Shown here: piece by piece, positions 41,539-49,815 of the stretch
How positions within the stretch are numbered: the stretch's first letter is position 1
How the letters are laid out: every line of letters starts with the position of its first letter
Source: RHKX01 sp963826475
GTDB taxonomy: Bacteria; Actinomycetota; Thermoleophilia; Solirubrobacterales; 70-9
DNA length: 64,000 nucleotides
Direction of reading: 5' to 3'
Assembly (NCBI GenBank): GCA_963826475.1
Contig: CAWGXC010000003.1
Location: 62,001-126,000, forward strand
Program-made: the position numbers and the translations under genes
The notes under the pieces: model-generated
Database searches by the model: none
Seen by the model: the letters and a program-made list of their open reading frames with translations, nothing else
Told to the model about the DNA's origin: nothing

Positions 41539-43218
41539 ATGGGGGCACGCAGAGCAGCAGCGATCGGTCACTACCTGCCCCAGGTGATGGTGGCGACGAT
41601 GTTCGTCATCCTCATCCCGGCGGCCATCGTCTGGGGCCTCGCCGCGTCCGGAACGATCACGCACTTCATCCCGCTGGTGGCGATCGGGCTCGTCGCTACG
41701 GTGGCGATCTCGACCGCCGGGAACGTGGCGTGGCGATCGCAGCCCAAGTCGCGGGACATCCTCTTCGCCGACTTGATGCTGTGGGGCTGGCTGCGCCGCT
41801 GGCGTGCCGAGCGCCGCCTCGACAGCGCAGCGAGGTTGCTCGACCTCGCCGCCGGCGAGCCTCGCTCGGAGCTCCATCCGGACATCCGCGTCGACGTGCT
41901 CAAGGAACTCGCCAGCTCGCTCGAATCTCGCGATCCCTATACCCACGGCCATTCGCGGCGAGTGGCCAGGTACGCGGCGATGATCGCGGCGAAGATGGAC
42001 CTTCCCGAGGAGGAGGTCAACAAGGTCCGCACGGCCGCCGCGGTTCACGACGTCGGCAAGCTGGAGGTGCCCCTTGACGTCCTCAACAAGCCGGGCCGTC
42101 TCACCGACGAGGAATTCGACGTGATCAAGACCCACGCTCCGCGGGGAGCCGAGATGGTTCGTGGGCTCGGGGACGCCGAGCTGACCGAGATGGTCGCCCA
42201 TCACCACGAGCGGCTGGACGGCAGCGGCTACCCCTCGCGGATCAGCGGCACCGAGATCCCGCTCGGAGCGCGGATCATCGCGGTTGCCGACACCTTCGAC
42301 GCGCTCACCTCCACTCGCGCCTACCGGCCGGCCAGACGTCACAAGGAGGCGCTCGCGATCCTTCACGAGGAGGCCGGGACGCAGCTCGATCCCGAGGTCG
42401 TTCACGCCTTCGACCGTTGCTACGCCGGCAGCGCGGGCGGGCTGCTGGTCTGGCCGCTGCTCGCCGGGCTGCCCCACCGGCTCTGGGGCCAGGCGGAAGC
42501 ACAGGCCCACCTCGCCGGAGGCACGGCCATGAGCAAGGCGTTCACGGTCGCCGCAACGACGGCCGCGACCGGGAGCATCGTCATCGCGACAGCGGGAACC
42601 GCTGATCCACGTGACACGGGCGTTCGGGAGCCGGTCGAAGTCTCCTCCGCCAAGTCCGTGGCAGCGAACGTGGACGCCGGTCGCCCCGCCCCTGGGCTCG
42701 GCAACGGGGGTCTCGTCTACTCTCATTCCCGCCTTCAGCCGTCGTCGAGCGCCGGCCGTGAGCCACTCAAGCGTTCAGGCGGTGAGCAGGGTGGAGGTCA
42801 CGGATCTGAGCTCGCGCCCCCGCCCCAAGTTTCGACGCCGGTGAGCAGCGAGGCCGCCCCGTTCACGCCCGCGGCACCGGCGCCCTCTCCTGGAGTCCCA
42901 CCCGCGACACCCGTCGCCGGTGGGTCCACGAGAACTGAGGAGCCGGCCTCCAGCGCTCCATCGGGCGGGGCCTTCTGGGAGGCCGGCGTACCGGCGCCCG
43001 TCGACGTTCCGCCTCAGCCGGTCCTGCCACCGCTGACGGATCCGACGGTGCCCAGCGACCCCGGCGACCCGCATGATCCCGGTAACCCGGACCATCCCGA
43101 CCATCCCGACCACCCGGACCACCCGGACCACCCGGACCATCCCGACCACCCGGACCATCCCGACCACCCGGACGATGCCGGCGATTCCGGCAGAGCGTCG
43201 CCTACCGACGGTGCCTAA
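41539..43218 (+). CDS. HD-GYP domain protein with Pro-Asp-His repeat tail
   Basis: The 559-residue protein has two N-terminal membrane segments (about 15-60: VMVATMFVILIPAAIVWGLA). A full HD-GYP phosphodiesterase domain follows (about 120-300): THGHSRRVARYA, AVHDVGKLEVP and HHERLDGSGYPSRI, then DTFDALTSTRAYRP. HD-GYP enzymes hydrolyse cyclic di-GMP. After residue 340 a Pro/Ser-rich linker leads to nine tandem PDH triplets (43087-43167) and a short acidic end. ATG 41539 is preferred because GAGAGGAA lies just upstream; TTG 41536 is possible. Confidence 0.87.
   Translation: MGARRAAAIGHYLPQVMVATMFVILIPAAIVWGLAASGTITHFIPLVAIGLVATVAISTAGNVAWRSQPKSRDILFADLMLWGWLRRWRAERRLDSAARLLDLAAGEPRSELHPDIRVDVLKELASSLESRDPYTHGHSRRVARYAAMIAAKMDLPEEEVNKVRTAAAVHDVGKLEVPLDVLNKPGRLTDEEFDVIKTHAPRGAEMVRGLGDAELTEMVAHHHERLDGSGYPSRISGTEIPLGARIIAVADTFDALTSTRAYRPARRHKEALAILHEEAGTQLDPEVVHAFDRCYAGSAGGLLVWPLLAGLPHRLWGQAEAQAHLAGGTAMSKAFTVAATTAATGSIVIATAGTADPRDTGVREPVEVSSAKSVAANVDAGRPAPGLGNGGLVYSHSRLQPSSSAGREPLKRSGGEQGGGHGSELAPPPQVSTPVSSEAAPFTPAAPAPSPGVPPATPVAGGSTRTEEPASSAPSGGAFWEAGVPAPVDVPPQPVLPPLTDPTVPSDPGDPHDPGNPDHPDHPDHPDHPDHPDHPDHPDHPDHPDDAGDSGRASPTDGA
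43087..43167 (+). repeat. nine tandem 9-bp repeats encoding Pro-Asp-His
   Basis: The unit is CCS-GAC-CAY, repeated nine times in frame and then ending in PDD. Third positions vary between copies (CCC/CCG, CAT/CAC), so it is kept at protein level rather than being a fresh slippage product. Confidence 0.9.
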
Positions 43219-44087
43219 GCCTCGGCCTCCGCGGCTCGGATCGGCGCAGGCGTCAAAGCCGCAGCTCCGATCACCAAGATGAAGGCCAGCACTCGGGCGA
43301 TCAGTCCCAGCGAGTCGTCCGGGACCGGGTCTCCGAACACCACAGGACCGGCGAGGATCGTCAGCGCGTTGGCGGCGACCGTCGTCATCGCGATCACCGG
43401 CACGGCCTTGCCGGTCTGAAGGCTCTTAGCGGAGACGGTCAGGCCGATGAACGACGCGGCGATGATGACGAGGATCAGCGGGTTGATGAAGATCGTCAGG
43501 ACGTTTTCGCCGAACGTTCCGGTCTGAGCCTTGATCGCGGTGTCGGAGACGGCCCAGAACAGGCCGGCGGAGGCGCCGAGCGCGATCCCCGAGTACTTGT
43601 TGCTGCGGTTGCCGAGCACGGCGACGGTGACCGCGAACGCGGTCAGGGCCACCAGAAAGAGCGCGAGGGTGCTTGCGTCGTAGTCGGAGTGGGCTCCGCC
43701 GCCGGAGCTCTCCAGCGTTGCGGCGAGGAAGGCGAGCCCGACGGCGGCCAGGCCGACCCCGAGCCACTCCCGGCGTGTGACGCTGTGGGCGAAGAGCCTG
43801 TCGGCGACCACGGTGAGGAGAACCAGGCCGCCGGCGATGACCGACTGCACGAGCGAGATCGGGGCGAGGGCCAGCGCCGCTACATGGAAGCCCCAGGAGA
43901 CGATCGCGATGACGATCCCGAGCACGTACCAGCGATTGCGGAACAGCGCCATGGAGGTGCGGACCGGATGCGACCACTCGACCGGCGGGGAGCCGACGGC
44001 GCCGCGGTGCTTGTAGAGGAAGCCGACCACCGCGAAGAACGCGGTGGCGATGGCGAGCAGCAGCCCGATTTGAACGGATAGATCCAT
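43215..44087 (-). CDS. DMT-superfamily membrane transporter (EamA/NIPA-like)
   Basis: The 290-residue protein has nine to ten predicted membrane helices. It starts with QIGLLLAIATAFFAVVGFLY and shows ALALAPISLVQSVIAGGLVL and SREW-type loops (SVTRREWLGVGLAAVGLAFL) of drug/metabolite transporters. The spacing resembles NIPA/EamA proteins. The substrate is not evident. It converges with the HD-GYP gene, overlapping by 4 bases at the stops. TACCCT lies 13 bases before ATG 44087. Confidence 0.8.
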   Translation of the reverse strand: MDLSVQIGLLLAIATAFFAVVGFLYKHRGAVGSPPVEWSHPVRTSMALFRNRWYVLGIVIAIVSWGFHVAALALAPISLVQSVIAGGLVLLTVVADRLFAHSVTRREWLGVGLAAVGLAFLAATLESSGGGAHSDYDASTLALFLVALTAFAVTVAVLGNRSNKYSGIALGASAGLFWAVSDTAIKAQTGTFGENVLTIFINPLILVIIAASFIGLTVSAKSLQTGKAVPVIAMTTVAANALTILAGPVVFGDPVPDDSLGLIARVLAFILVIGAAALTPAPIRAAEAEA

Positions 44088-44154
44088 GAGAGGGCGGTGG
44101 AGGGTAGCGACGGGCCCTCAACCCAGGGTCAAGTCGGAACGGCGGCGCGGACGC

Positions 44155-44451
44155 TCAGGCTACGGAGTCGGGAGGCTCGGTACCCGGGGCTGAGCGCGGC
44201 ACATCCGCGTCGGCGCCCTTGCGGGCGAGCTTCCGGTCGAGCTCGTCATCGAGCCGGATCGCGCGGATCGCGTGCTCGTCCGGCAACTTGTCGAGCACCT
44301 GGCGGATCACCGCCTGCACGTCGGCCTCCTCGTGACCGAAGTCGTCGAGGAGGGAGCGCAGCGCGGTGTGAGTCATCTTGAGCTGCGCCGGTGTCAGCTC
44401 CAGGTGGTACTTGAACGGACTGGGATCGGCCCGGTTGCCTTCCTCGCTCAT
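44155..44451 (-). CDS. small acidic hypothetical protein
   Basis: The 98-residue helical protein (SPFKYHLELTPAQLKMTHTA..., RSLLDDFGHEEADVQAVIRQ) has no motif I know. Codon usage matches its neighbours. It may be co-transcribed behind the WS/DGAT gene only by readthrough, since it lies downstream of it on the same strand with a 38-base gap. Confidence 0.6.
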   Translation of the reverse strand: MSEEGNRADPSPFKYHLELTPAQLKMTHTALRSLLDDFGHEEADVQAVIRQVLDKLPDEHAIRAIRLDDELDRKLARKGADADVPRSAPGTEPPDSVA

Positions 44452-44489
44452 CGCTTGATGATGGCGCTTTCGGCCGGCGGGTGGCCTAC

Positions 44490-45944
44490 TCAGGCGGAAG
44501 CGCTGGTCTTCTTCTCCGCTGAGCCGGACTTCGCCGATGACTTCTTGGCCGACTGCTTGGCGGCCGCGAGGAGCTGCTTGATCTCCGTCTCGATGCCTTC
44601 AGCGATGATGGTGATGTCCTCCATGGCGTCGTAATCGCCGAGCAGGCCGAAGTCGATCTTGCCGTTGTAGGACATGATCGCGATCGCGACCGCGTGGTTC
44701 TCCGGCAGGAAGGCAACCGGGAACATGTCGAGCAACTCGCGGCCGAGAACGTAGAGCGGCATCTGCGGGCCGGGGACGTTAGTGACGATCAGGTTGAACA
44801 GGCGGGTCGAGAAGTTGATCCGCGCCGCCTGGGCGAGCAGCGTGGGCGGGGCGAAGTCGTTGAACCTGGAGATCACCTCGGCGCCGAGCGCCTTCTTCGA
44901 GGCCTTGACGTCGTTCATCGCCTCCCGGACCGTGCGCAAGCGCGCGACCGGGTCCTCGACGTAGACGGGCAGCGGCCCGCGAACGGCGGCGATCTGGTTG
45001 CCGAGATCGCCCGCCCCGTCGCTCGCCCGGATCGACACGGGCACCAGCGCGCGCAGCTCGAGGCCCTCGGTACGGAGTCCGCGAGCATGGAGCCAGCGCC
45101 GCAGCGCACCGGCCACCGCTGTCAGCACGACGTCGTTGACGGTGCCACCGAGCTCCGTCTTGATCTTCTTGAACTCAGCCAGATCGCCGCGGACGAAGAC
45201 GTAGCGCCGGTGAGGTCCGATGGGCACGTTGAGCGGCAGGTCGGGCGCCGGGTTGGCGAACTCCCAGGCGACCTCGCCAACGCCCTCGGCGGCCTGCTGG
45301 ACCTCGCGGAGGGTCGACTTGGGCGAGGAGAGGATGGAGGCGACCCGCTTGCCGAGCTGGTAGGGCGCCTTCGCCAGGCTCTCGGCGCCCTTGGCGGCGA
45401 GGCTCGCACCCGACGGTTCCGGGTTGGGGATCCACTCGGCTTCGGCGCTGACTGGTGCGGGAACGGGCTCGACATCGAACAGCACGGTCGCGATGTCGAC
45501 TCCCGAGATCCCGTCGACGAGCGCGTGATGGGTCTTCGAGATGATCGCGAACTGCTTCTTCTTGAGGCCCTCGACGAGCCACAGCTCCCAGAGCGGCTTG
45601 GTGCGATCGAGCTGCTGGGAGAAGACGCGCGCTGCGAGCCGCCGCAGCTCGTTCTCGCCGCCCGGGGCGGGAAGGCCGGAGTGACGAACGTGGTAGACCA
45701 GGTTGAACTGGGGGTCGTCGATCCAGAACGGCCGGCCGGTCTCCACGGGCGGGGTAGCGAGCTTCTGGCGATAGCGGGGCACCAGGTGCAGCCGGCTCTT
45801 GATGTGATCGAGCAGATCGTCGTAGCCCGGCGGCGGCCCCTCGAAGATCGCGACGCCGCCGATGTGCATGTGGCTCGTCGAGGACTCGTTCGTGAGGAAC
45901 GAAGCGTCGACGGAGGTCAGCCGATCCATGTGGCCCTGTGCCAT
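44490..45944 (-). CDS. wax ester synthase/diacylglycerol acyltransferase (WS/DGAT)
   Basis: The 484-residue protein has the condensation-like acyltransferase fold. The active-site motif is THHALVDGISG (HHxxxDG, about 140), and the C-terminal half has GGTVNDVVLTAVAGALRRWL and NLIVTNVPGPQMPLYVLGRE. It esterifies diacylglycerol or fatty alcohol with acyl-CoA for storage lipid, common in actinobacteria. The last 25 residues are Lys/Ser/Ala-rich. ATG 45944 is chosen because TACGTT lies six bases upstream (leaderless); a much longer frame continuing upstream is antisense noise over the RDD gene. Confidence 0.92.
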   Translation of the reverse strand: MAQGHMDRLTSVDASFLTNESSTSHMHIGGVAIFEGPPPGYDDLLDHIKSRLHLVPRYRQKLATPPVETGRPFWIDDPQFNLVYHVRHSGLPAPGGENELRRLAARVFSQQLDRTKPLWELWLVEGLKKKQFAIISKTHHALVDGISGVDIATVLFDVEPVPAPVSAEAEWIPNPEPSGASLAAKGAESLAKAPYQLGKRVASILSSPKSTLREVQQAAEGVGEVAWEFANPAPDLPLNVPIGPHRRYVFVRGDLAEFKKIKTELGGTVNDVVLTAVAGALRRWLHARGLRTEGLELRALVPVSIRASDGAGDLGNQIAAVRGPLPVYVEDPVARLRTVREAMNDVKASKKALGAEVISRFNDFAPPTLLAQAARINFSTRLFNLIVTNVPGPQMPLYVLGRELLDMFPVAFLPENHAVAIAIMSYNGKIDFGLLGDYDAMEDITIIAEGIETEIKQLLAAAKQSAKKSSAKSGSAEKKTSASA

Positions 45945-46024
45945 GTGCCTAACGTACCGGGTCGAATCGCCACCGCGCCTCGATTCCGCAACGCGCGCAG
46001 CTTCGTTGTCGCTTGGCGCCGAGG

Positions 46025-46037
46025 TAGGCTCCTGCCG
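46025..46037 (+). promoter_or_regulatory. -10-like TAGGCT before the RDD gene
   Basis: TAGGCT (46025-46030), seven bases, then ATG 46038, with no Shine-Dalgarno. Confidence 0.4.
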
Positions 46038-46991
46038 ATGGCGCAGCCAAGCCCTTCCGGCAACGGTGCCGAGCCCGCGGCGGCGAGGGCATCGGTTGCC
46101 TCCCGCCTGGCTGGTGCCACCGGCCTCGAGCGCGCCATCGCAGGAGTCGTCGAGGAGACGATCGTGCGAACGGTCGAGAGCGATGCCGTGATTCAGGCGA
46201 TCGAGCGGATCGTCGAGGACGGGCGCCTGCAGGCGGCCGTCGAGCGCGCGCTCGACGGGGACAAGCTCGAGGAGGCCATCAGGAGGGCAATCGACAGCGA
46301 GGTGGCCGATCGGGTCTGGGAGGACATCCTCGCCAGCGACAAGGCCCAGATGCTGGTCGAGCGGATCGCTGAGGCGCCCGAGGTCCGGATGGCGGTCGCC
46401 GCGCAGGGCTTCGGCTTGATCACCGACGTCGGCCGGCAGGTCGGGCGGCTGACCATGAGCGTCGACGAGGTGCTCGAGCGGATCGCGAGGGCGCTCGCCA
46501 GGCGCCCGCAACGAAGGGAGGAGACGGACCGCGCCGGGCTGATCACGCGTGCCGCGGCGGCCGCCGTCGACGGCGGGCTGCTGTTCGGCGGCTTCGCCCT
46601 CCTCTCCGCCCTCATCACGACGATCGTCCCGGGGGACATCGGCTCGCTGCCGGCGTTCGCCGTGGTGGGCGTCTCCTTGGCCTCGATCCTCGCCATCGGC
46701 ACCTATCTCGGAGTGTTCTGGGCACTCGAGGGCCAAACGCCGGGGATGCGGTTTCTCGGGCTGCGCCTGGAGTGGGAGGGGACGCCGCGGATCGGCGCCA
46801 GGCGCGCGACCAGGCGGATCTTCGCGCTCGGGCTCGCGATCCTGCCCCTCGGCCTCGGCCTCGCCGGCGTGCTGATATCCGATCGCCGGCGCGGCTTGCA
46901 CGACCGGATCGCCGATACCGAGGTCGTCCGCGATTCCGAGCACTCGCTGGCCCCATGGGCGGTCAACGAGGTGCCCGGTGAGCCGGGCTAG
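46038..46991 (+). CDS. RDD-family membrane protein
   Basis: The 317-residue protein has a soluble helical N-terminal region (about 1-165) with repeated acidic motifs (AVIQAIERIVEDGRLQAAVE, IRRAIDSEVADRVWEDILAS). A C-terminal RDD domain follows, with RAAAAAVDGGLLFGGFALLS, a second hydrophobic pair, QTPGMRFLGLRLEW and ATRRIFALGLAILP, ending LISDRRRGLHDRIADTEVV. RDD proteins are proposed transporters of small ions or solutes; the function of this one is unknown. It is divergent from WS/DGAT, and both starts appear leaderless. Confidence 0.82.
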   Translation: MAQPSPSGNGAEPAAARASVASRLAGATGLERAIAGVVEETIVRTVESDAVIQAIERIVEDGRLQAAVERALDGDKLEEAIRRAIDSEVADRVWEDILASDKAQMLVERIAEAPEVRMAVAAQGFGLITDVGRQVGRLTMSVDEVLERIARALARRPQRREETDRAGLITRAAAAAVDGGLLFGGFALLSALITTIVPGDIGSLPAFAVVGVSLASILAIGTYLGVFWALEGQTPGMRFLGLRLEWEGTPRIGARRATRRIFALGLAILPLGLGLAGVLISDRRRGLHDRIADTEVVRDSEHSLAPWAVNEVPGEPG

Positions 46992-47010
46992 GGCGCCGAG
47001 CTCCGCTCGT

Positions 47011-47022
47011 TACCCTCTATCC
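47011..47022 (+). promoter_or_regulatory. -10-like TACCCT before ispH
   Basis: TACCCT (47011-47016) lies six bases before ATG 47023; no ribosome site lies between. Confidence 0.45.
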
Positions 47023-47991
47023 ATGTCCCAAGCGGCTCTCAGCACCCCCTCGCGACTGCTCCTGGCGGCGCCTCGCGGGTACTGCGCCGGCGTCGATCGC
47101 GCCGTGCAGACCGTCGAGCACGCGCTCGAGATGCACGGCGCCCCGGTTTACGTTCGCAAGGAGATCGTCCACAACAAGCACGTGGTCGCGGAGCTGACCA
47201 AGCGAGGCGCGGTCTTCGTCGAGGAGGAGACCGAAGTTCCGGAGGGTGCGCTGGTCGTCTTCAGCGCCCATGGGGTGGCTCCCTCGGTACACGTCAACTC
47301 CGCCAAGCGCAATCTGCGCACGATCGATGCGACCTGCCCGCTCGTGACCAAGGTCCACGTCGAGGCCCGCCGCTTCGCCGAGGAGGGCTACGCGATCATC
47401 CTCGTCGGCCACGACGGCCACGAGGAGGTCGAGGGGACGACGGGAGAGGCTCCGGACTCGATTCATCTCGTCGAGAGTGCGGAGGATGTCGACGCGCTGC
47501 AGATCGAGGATCCGGATCGCGTGGCGATGATCACCCAGACCACGCTTTCGGTCGACGAGACGGCCGACATCATCGCCCGGATCCGCGAGAAGTTCCCGAT
47601 GATCCGCACCCCGAAGTCCGATGACATCTGTTACGCCACCACCAATCGCCAGCTCGCCGTCAAGCAGCTCGCTAAGGAGTGCGACCTCGTCCTGGTCGTC
47701 GGCTCGAAGAATTCATCGAACTCCAACCGGCTCGTCGATGTGACCCGGGACCTCGGCACCGCCTCCTACCTGATCGACCACGCGGGAGAGGTGCAGGAGG
47801 AGTGGCTTGAGGGCGTCGACGTGGTGGGCATCACGTCCGGGGCCTCCGCGCCGGAGGTACTCGTCACCGCGCTCGTCGACTTCTTCCGCGAGCGCGGAAC
47901 CACCGATGTCTCGGAGCTTCGGGCGATGGACGAGGACGTCCGCTTCATGCTGCCCAAGAAGATCCGCGTCGAGCTGGCCGCCCGCGGCTAG
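47023..47991 (+). CDS. ispH: 4-hydroxy-3-methylbut-2-enyl diphosphate reductase
   Basis: The 322-residue IspH/LytB converts HMBPP to IPP and DMAPP in the last step of the MEP isoprenoid pathway. The three Fe-S cysteines are in RGYCAGVDRAV (Cys21), IDATCPLVTKVH (about 105) and DDICYATTNRQ (about 205). Substrate-binding histidines lie in KEIVHNKHVV and VGHDGHEE. GSKNSSNSNRLVDV is the conserved late loop. Length is normal for the family. ATG 47023 follows a -10-like hexamer by six bases, so a leaderless transcript is predicted. Confidence 0.96.
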   Translation: MSQAALSTPSRLLLAAPRGYCAGVDRAVQTVEHALEMHGAPVYVRKEIVHNKHVVAELTKRGAVFVEEETEVPEGALVVFSAHGVAPSVHVNSAKRNLRTIDATCPLVTKVHVEARRFAEEGYAIILVGHDGHEEVEGTTGEAPDSIHLVESAEDVDALQIEDPDRVAMITQTTLSVDETADIIARIREKFPMIRTPKSDDICYATTNRQLAVKQLAKECDLVLVVGSKNSSNSNRLVDVTRDLGTASYLIDHAGEVQEEWLEGVDVVGITSGASAPEVLVTALVDFFRERGTTDVSELRAMDEDVRFMLPKKIRVELAARG

Positions 47992-48008
47992 CGCGCTCGC
48001 CCGTCCGC

Positions 48009-48824
48009 TCAGCTCCGGACCCCGGGCGCGAACGAGATCGACCAGAGGCTGATGTCACCGTCCAGCCGGACCGCTGCCGAGTGCTGATCGAGCGAGCCGT
48101 GACCGCAGAGCTCGTAGAGGCCCGGGGCGGAGACCTCGAATGAGTGGCCCGGCTCCCCGTCCACGCTGACGATCACGGTTCCGGCTCCGCTCAGTGCTGC
48201 CCACGCACCGGCCGCCTCGTACTCGAAGCGGAGCGGTTCACCGGCTGCCGTGGGCTGCCAGGGCCGATCGTGGGATCCGCCTGGGAAGAGCTCGCCGCTT
48301 GGCAGCTCCAGCGCCGGGCCGGCCTCGTCACGGGGAGGCTCGAGGAACGGAGCCGCCAGGTCGCCGGGCTCGCCGTCGAGCTCGGCGCGGATGGCCGCCT
48401 CGGTCTCGTGGTACGCGCCCTCGCCGAAGTGGACCCAGCGGAGCATCCCCCCGATGCCCCAGAGGAAGGTCGAGGGCCAACCGTCACAGCCGTATCCGTG
48501 CCAGATCCGATGCTCTCTGTCATTGGCGACCGGGATGCCCACCCCGAGTCGCGCCAGGGCGGCGGTGAGCGCGTCGTCCTCGCGCGCGAGGCCGGAGCGG
48601 GGGGAGTGGACCCCGAGCACCCAGAGTCCGTCACCCGAGTAGGTCTCCGCCATCCCCTCGACGAAGGGGAGGGTGCGGACGCTGCTCAGTTCACCGACCT
48701 CGAAGAAGTGGACGAGCAGCGGCCCCTTCGCCGTCAGGCGCTCGCCGTCCTTCGGCGCGGTCCCGATCCACCTCACCCCGGGGGCGAAGGGGGGGATCGC
48801 GATGTCGTCTCGGCCGGGGCGCAT
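48009..48824 (-). CDS. thioredoxin-fold protein with DipZ-like C-terminal domain, no CxxC
   Basis: The 271-residue protein begins with a thioredoxin/TlpA-like domain (GPLLVHFFEVGELSSVRTLP, GLWVLGVHSP, LGVGIPVANDREHRIWHGYG, GWPSTFLWGIGG). Where thioredoxins have CxxC this one has GELSSV, so redox activity is doubtful. From about residue 160 it carries a beta-rich domain like the C-terminal part of DipZ (SGELFPGGSHDRPWQ and a later GTVIVSVDGEPGHSFEVSAP). No signal peptide is seen. ATG 48824 lies nine bases after TAGGAT on the same strand. Confidence 0.78.
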   Translation of the reverse strand: MRPGRDDIAIPPFAPGVRWIGTAPKDGERLTAKGPLLVHFFEVGELSSVRTLPFVEGMAETYSGDGLWVLGVHSPRSGLAREDDALTAALARLGVGIPVANDREHRIWHGYGCDGWPSTFLWGIGGMLRWVHFGEGAYHETEAAIRAELDGEPGDLAAPFLEPPRDEAGPALELPSGELFPGGSHDRPWQPTAAGEPLRFEYEAAGAWAALSGAGTVIVSVDGEPGHSFEVSAPGLYELCGHGSLDQHSAAVRLDGDISLWSISFAPGVRS

Positions 48825-48870
48825 GGGCGGAGCATCCTAGAGCGGCCTAACCCGCCAACCGATGCCTGTA

Positions 48871-48908
48871 TATGCTCGCCTCCCACCGTCGAGATCGAGG
48901 AGAGTGCC
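48871..48908 (+). promoter_or_regulatory. extended -10 and Shine-Dalgarno of the TenA-like gene
   Basis: TGTATATGCT (48867-48876) resembles an extended -10, and GAGGAG lies just before GTG 48909. This gene, unlike many here, has a conventional leader of about 25 bases. Confidence 0.4.
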
Positions 48909-49517
48909 GTGAAGGAGAACGTCTGGAAGCGCATCGAGGCTGCCCGGGAGCGTCACGACGTGCTCTCACATCCCTTCTACCAGCGCTGGTCGGCGGGTGA
49001 GCTGAGCGCCGCGGAGCTCGCGCGCTACTCCGGCCAGTACCGGCACGCGGTGGTGGCGATCGCATCCGTCTCCGACTACGTGGCCGAGACCATCGCCGAC
49101 CGGGAGCTCGCAGGCCACGCGGCCGAGGAGCATGAGCACGTCGCCCTCTGGGACGGCTTCATCGAGGCGGTCGGCGGTGACGCGAACGCCGAGCCCACGG
49201 CGGAGACCTCCGATTGCATTGAGGCCTGGACCGTCCGCGATGGCGGAGTCGCCGCGCTCGGCAGGCTCTATGCGATCGAGAGCGGACAGCCGCAGATCTC
49301 GGCCACGAAGCTCGACGGGCTGCAGCGCCACTACGGCATCGATTCTCCTCAGGGCACCGGTTACTTCACGGTCCATCGCGGCCGCGACGTCGAACACGCC
49401 GACGAGGGCCGGCGCCTGTTGGATGACCTGATCGCGACCCCTGAGGACGAGGACGCGGTCGTCGCGGCCGCGGAGCGCGCGTTCGAAGCGAACTGGCGCC
49501 TGCTCGACGGCGTCTGA
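48909..49517 (+). CDS. TenA/PqqC-like haem-oxygenase-fold protein
   Basis: The 202-residue all-helical protein fits the TenA/PqqC/CADD group. VLSHPFYQRWSAGELSAAEL is the family start, followed by RYSGQYRHAVVAIASV, HAAEEHEHVALWDGFIEAVG, ALGRLYAIESGQPQISATKL and RGRDVEHADEGRRLL. Several His/Glu residues (EEHEHVALW, DVEHADEG) could bind two metal ions, as in CADD-like pABA-forming proteins and other non-haem di-iron members. Substrate is unknown. The GTG start is preferred because of the upstream GAGGAG. Its TGA stop lies within the first bases of a palindromic repeat. Confidence 0.82.
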   Translation: MKENVWKRIEAARERHDVLSHPFYQRWSAGELSAAELARYSGQYRHAVVAIASVSDYVAETIADRELAGHAAEEHEHVALWDGFIEAVGGDANAEPTAETSDCIEAWTVRDGGVAALGRLYAIESGQPQISATKLDGLQRHYGIDSPQGTGYFTVHRGRDVEHADEGRRLLDDLIATPEDEDAVVAAAERAFEANWRLLDGV

Positions 49518-49617
49518 CGGGCCGGGAGCCGCACGCTCGGCGTCATCGCGGGCCTCACGGCCGCCTGGGCCGAATCGGCCCACCCTTCCTTGATCGGGCG
49601 CCTCCCGGCTTCGTCAG
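49513..49617. repeat. palindromic repeat, dispersed full copy
   Basis: A 105-bp relative of the 33442 unit. Its first bases TCTGACGGGCCGGGAG include the TenA-like gene's stop, and it ends GCCTCCCGGCTTCGTCAG. The core CGGCGTCATCGCGGGCCTCA and CGAATCGGCCCA is conserved. Both arms change from CTGGGAG/CTCCCAG to CCGGGAG/CTCCCGG, preserving the stem pair. Confidence 0.88.
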
Positions 49618-49631
49618 GAGTGCCAGTTCTC

Positions 49632-49647
49632 TAGCCTTTGCGCTCGC
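49632..49647 (+). promoter_or_regulatory. -10-like TAGCCT at the head of the membrane/cupredoxin cassette
   Basis: TAGCCT (49632-49637) lies ten bases before ATG 49648; no Shine-Dalgarno is seen. Confidence 0.4.
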
Positions 49648-49815
49648 ATGAGCCGCTCTGACCGCCTGATCGGAATCCTGCTCGGGATCATCGTCGGCAT
49701 CGCCGCGTTGATCGTCTTCATCTTTCTCGGGTCGAGCGGGTCCATCGACGCTCCGTCGCTGAACACTCAGCACTCGTCCTCGATCGAGCAGGGCGCCGGC
49801 GGCGGTTCGCGTTGA
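49648..49815 (+). CDS. small single-pass membrane protein
   Basis: The 55-residue product (MSRSDRLIGILLGIIVGIAA) has one membrane helix at about residues 7-27, followed by a Ser/Gln-rich tail. It is short but has a predicted promoter, and its TGA overlaps the TTG start of the next gene (TTGA), which supports it being translated. I do not know a family. Confidence 0.6.
   Translation: MSRSDRLIGILLGIIVGIAALIVFIFLGSSGSIDAPSLNTQHSSSIEQGAGGGSR

Noticed and set aside
43087..43167. Possible short DNA satellite or CRISPR-like repeat
   Set aside because: It is an in-frame coding repeat (PDH) with varied third positions inside an intact gene.
44694..46037. Long plus-strand open frame leading into the RDD gene
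   Set aside because: It is antisense to the well-supported WS/DGAT gene and has no motifs; the RDD gene starts at 46038 after a -10-like element.
45945..46943. Upstream extension of the WS/DGAT frame on the minus strand
   Set aside because: It is antisense to the RDD gene; composition is low-complexity charged sequence and the enzyme's normal N-terminus is at 45944.
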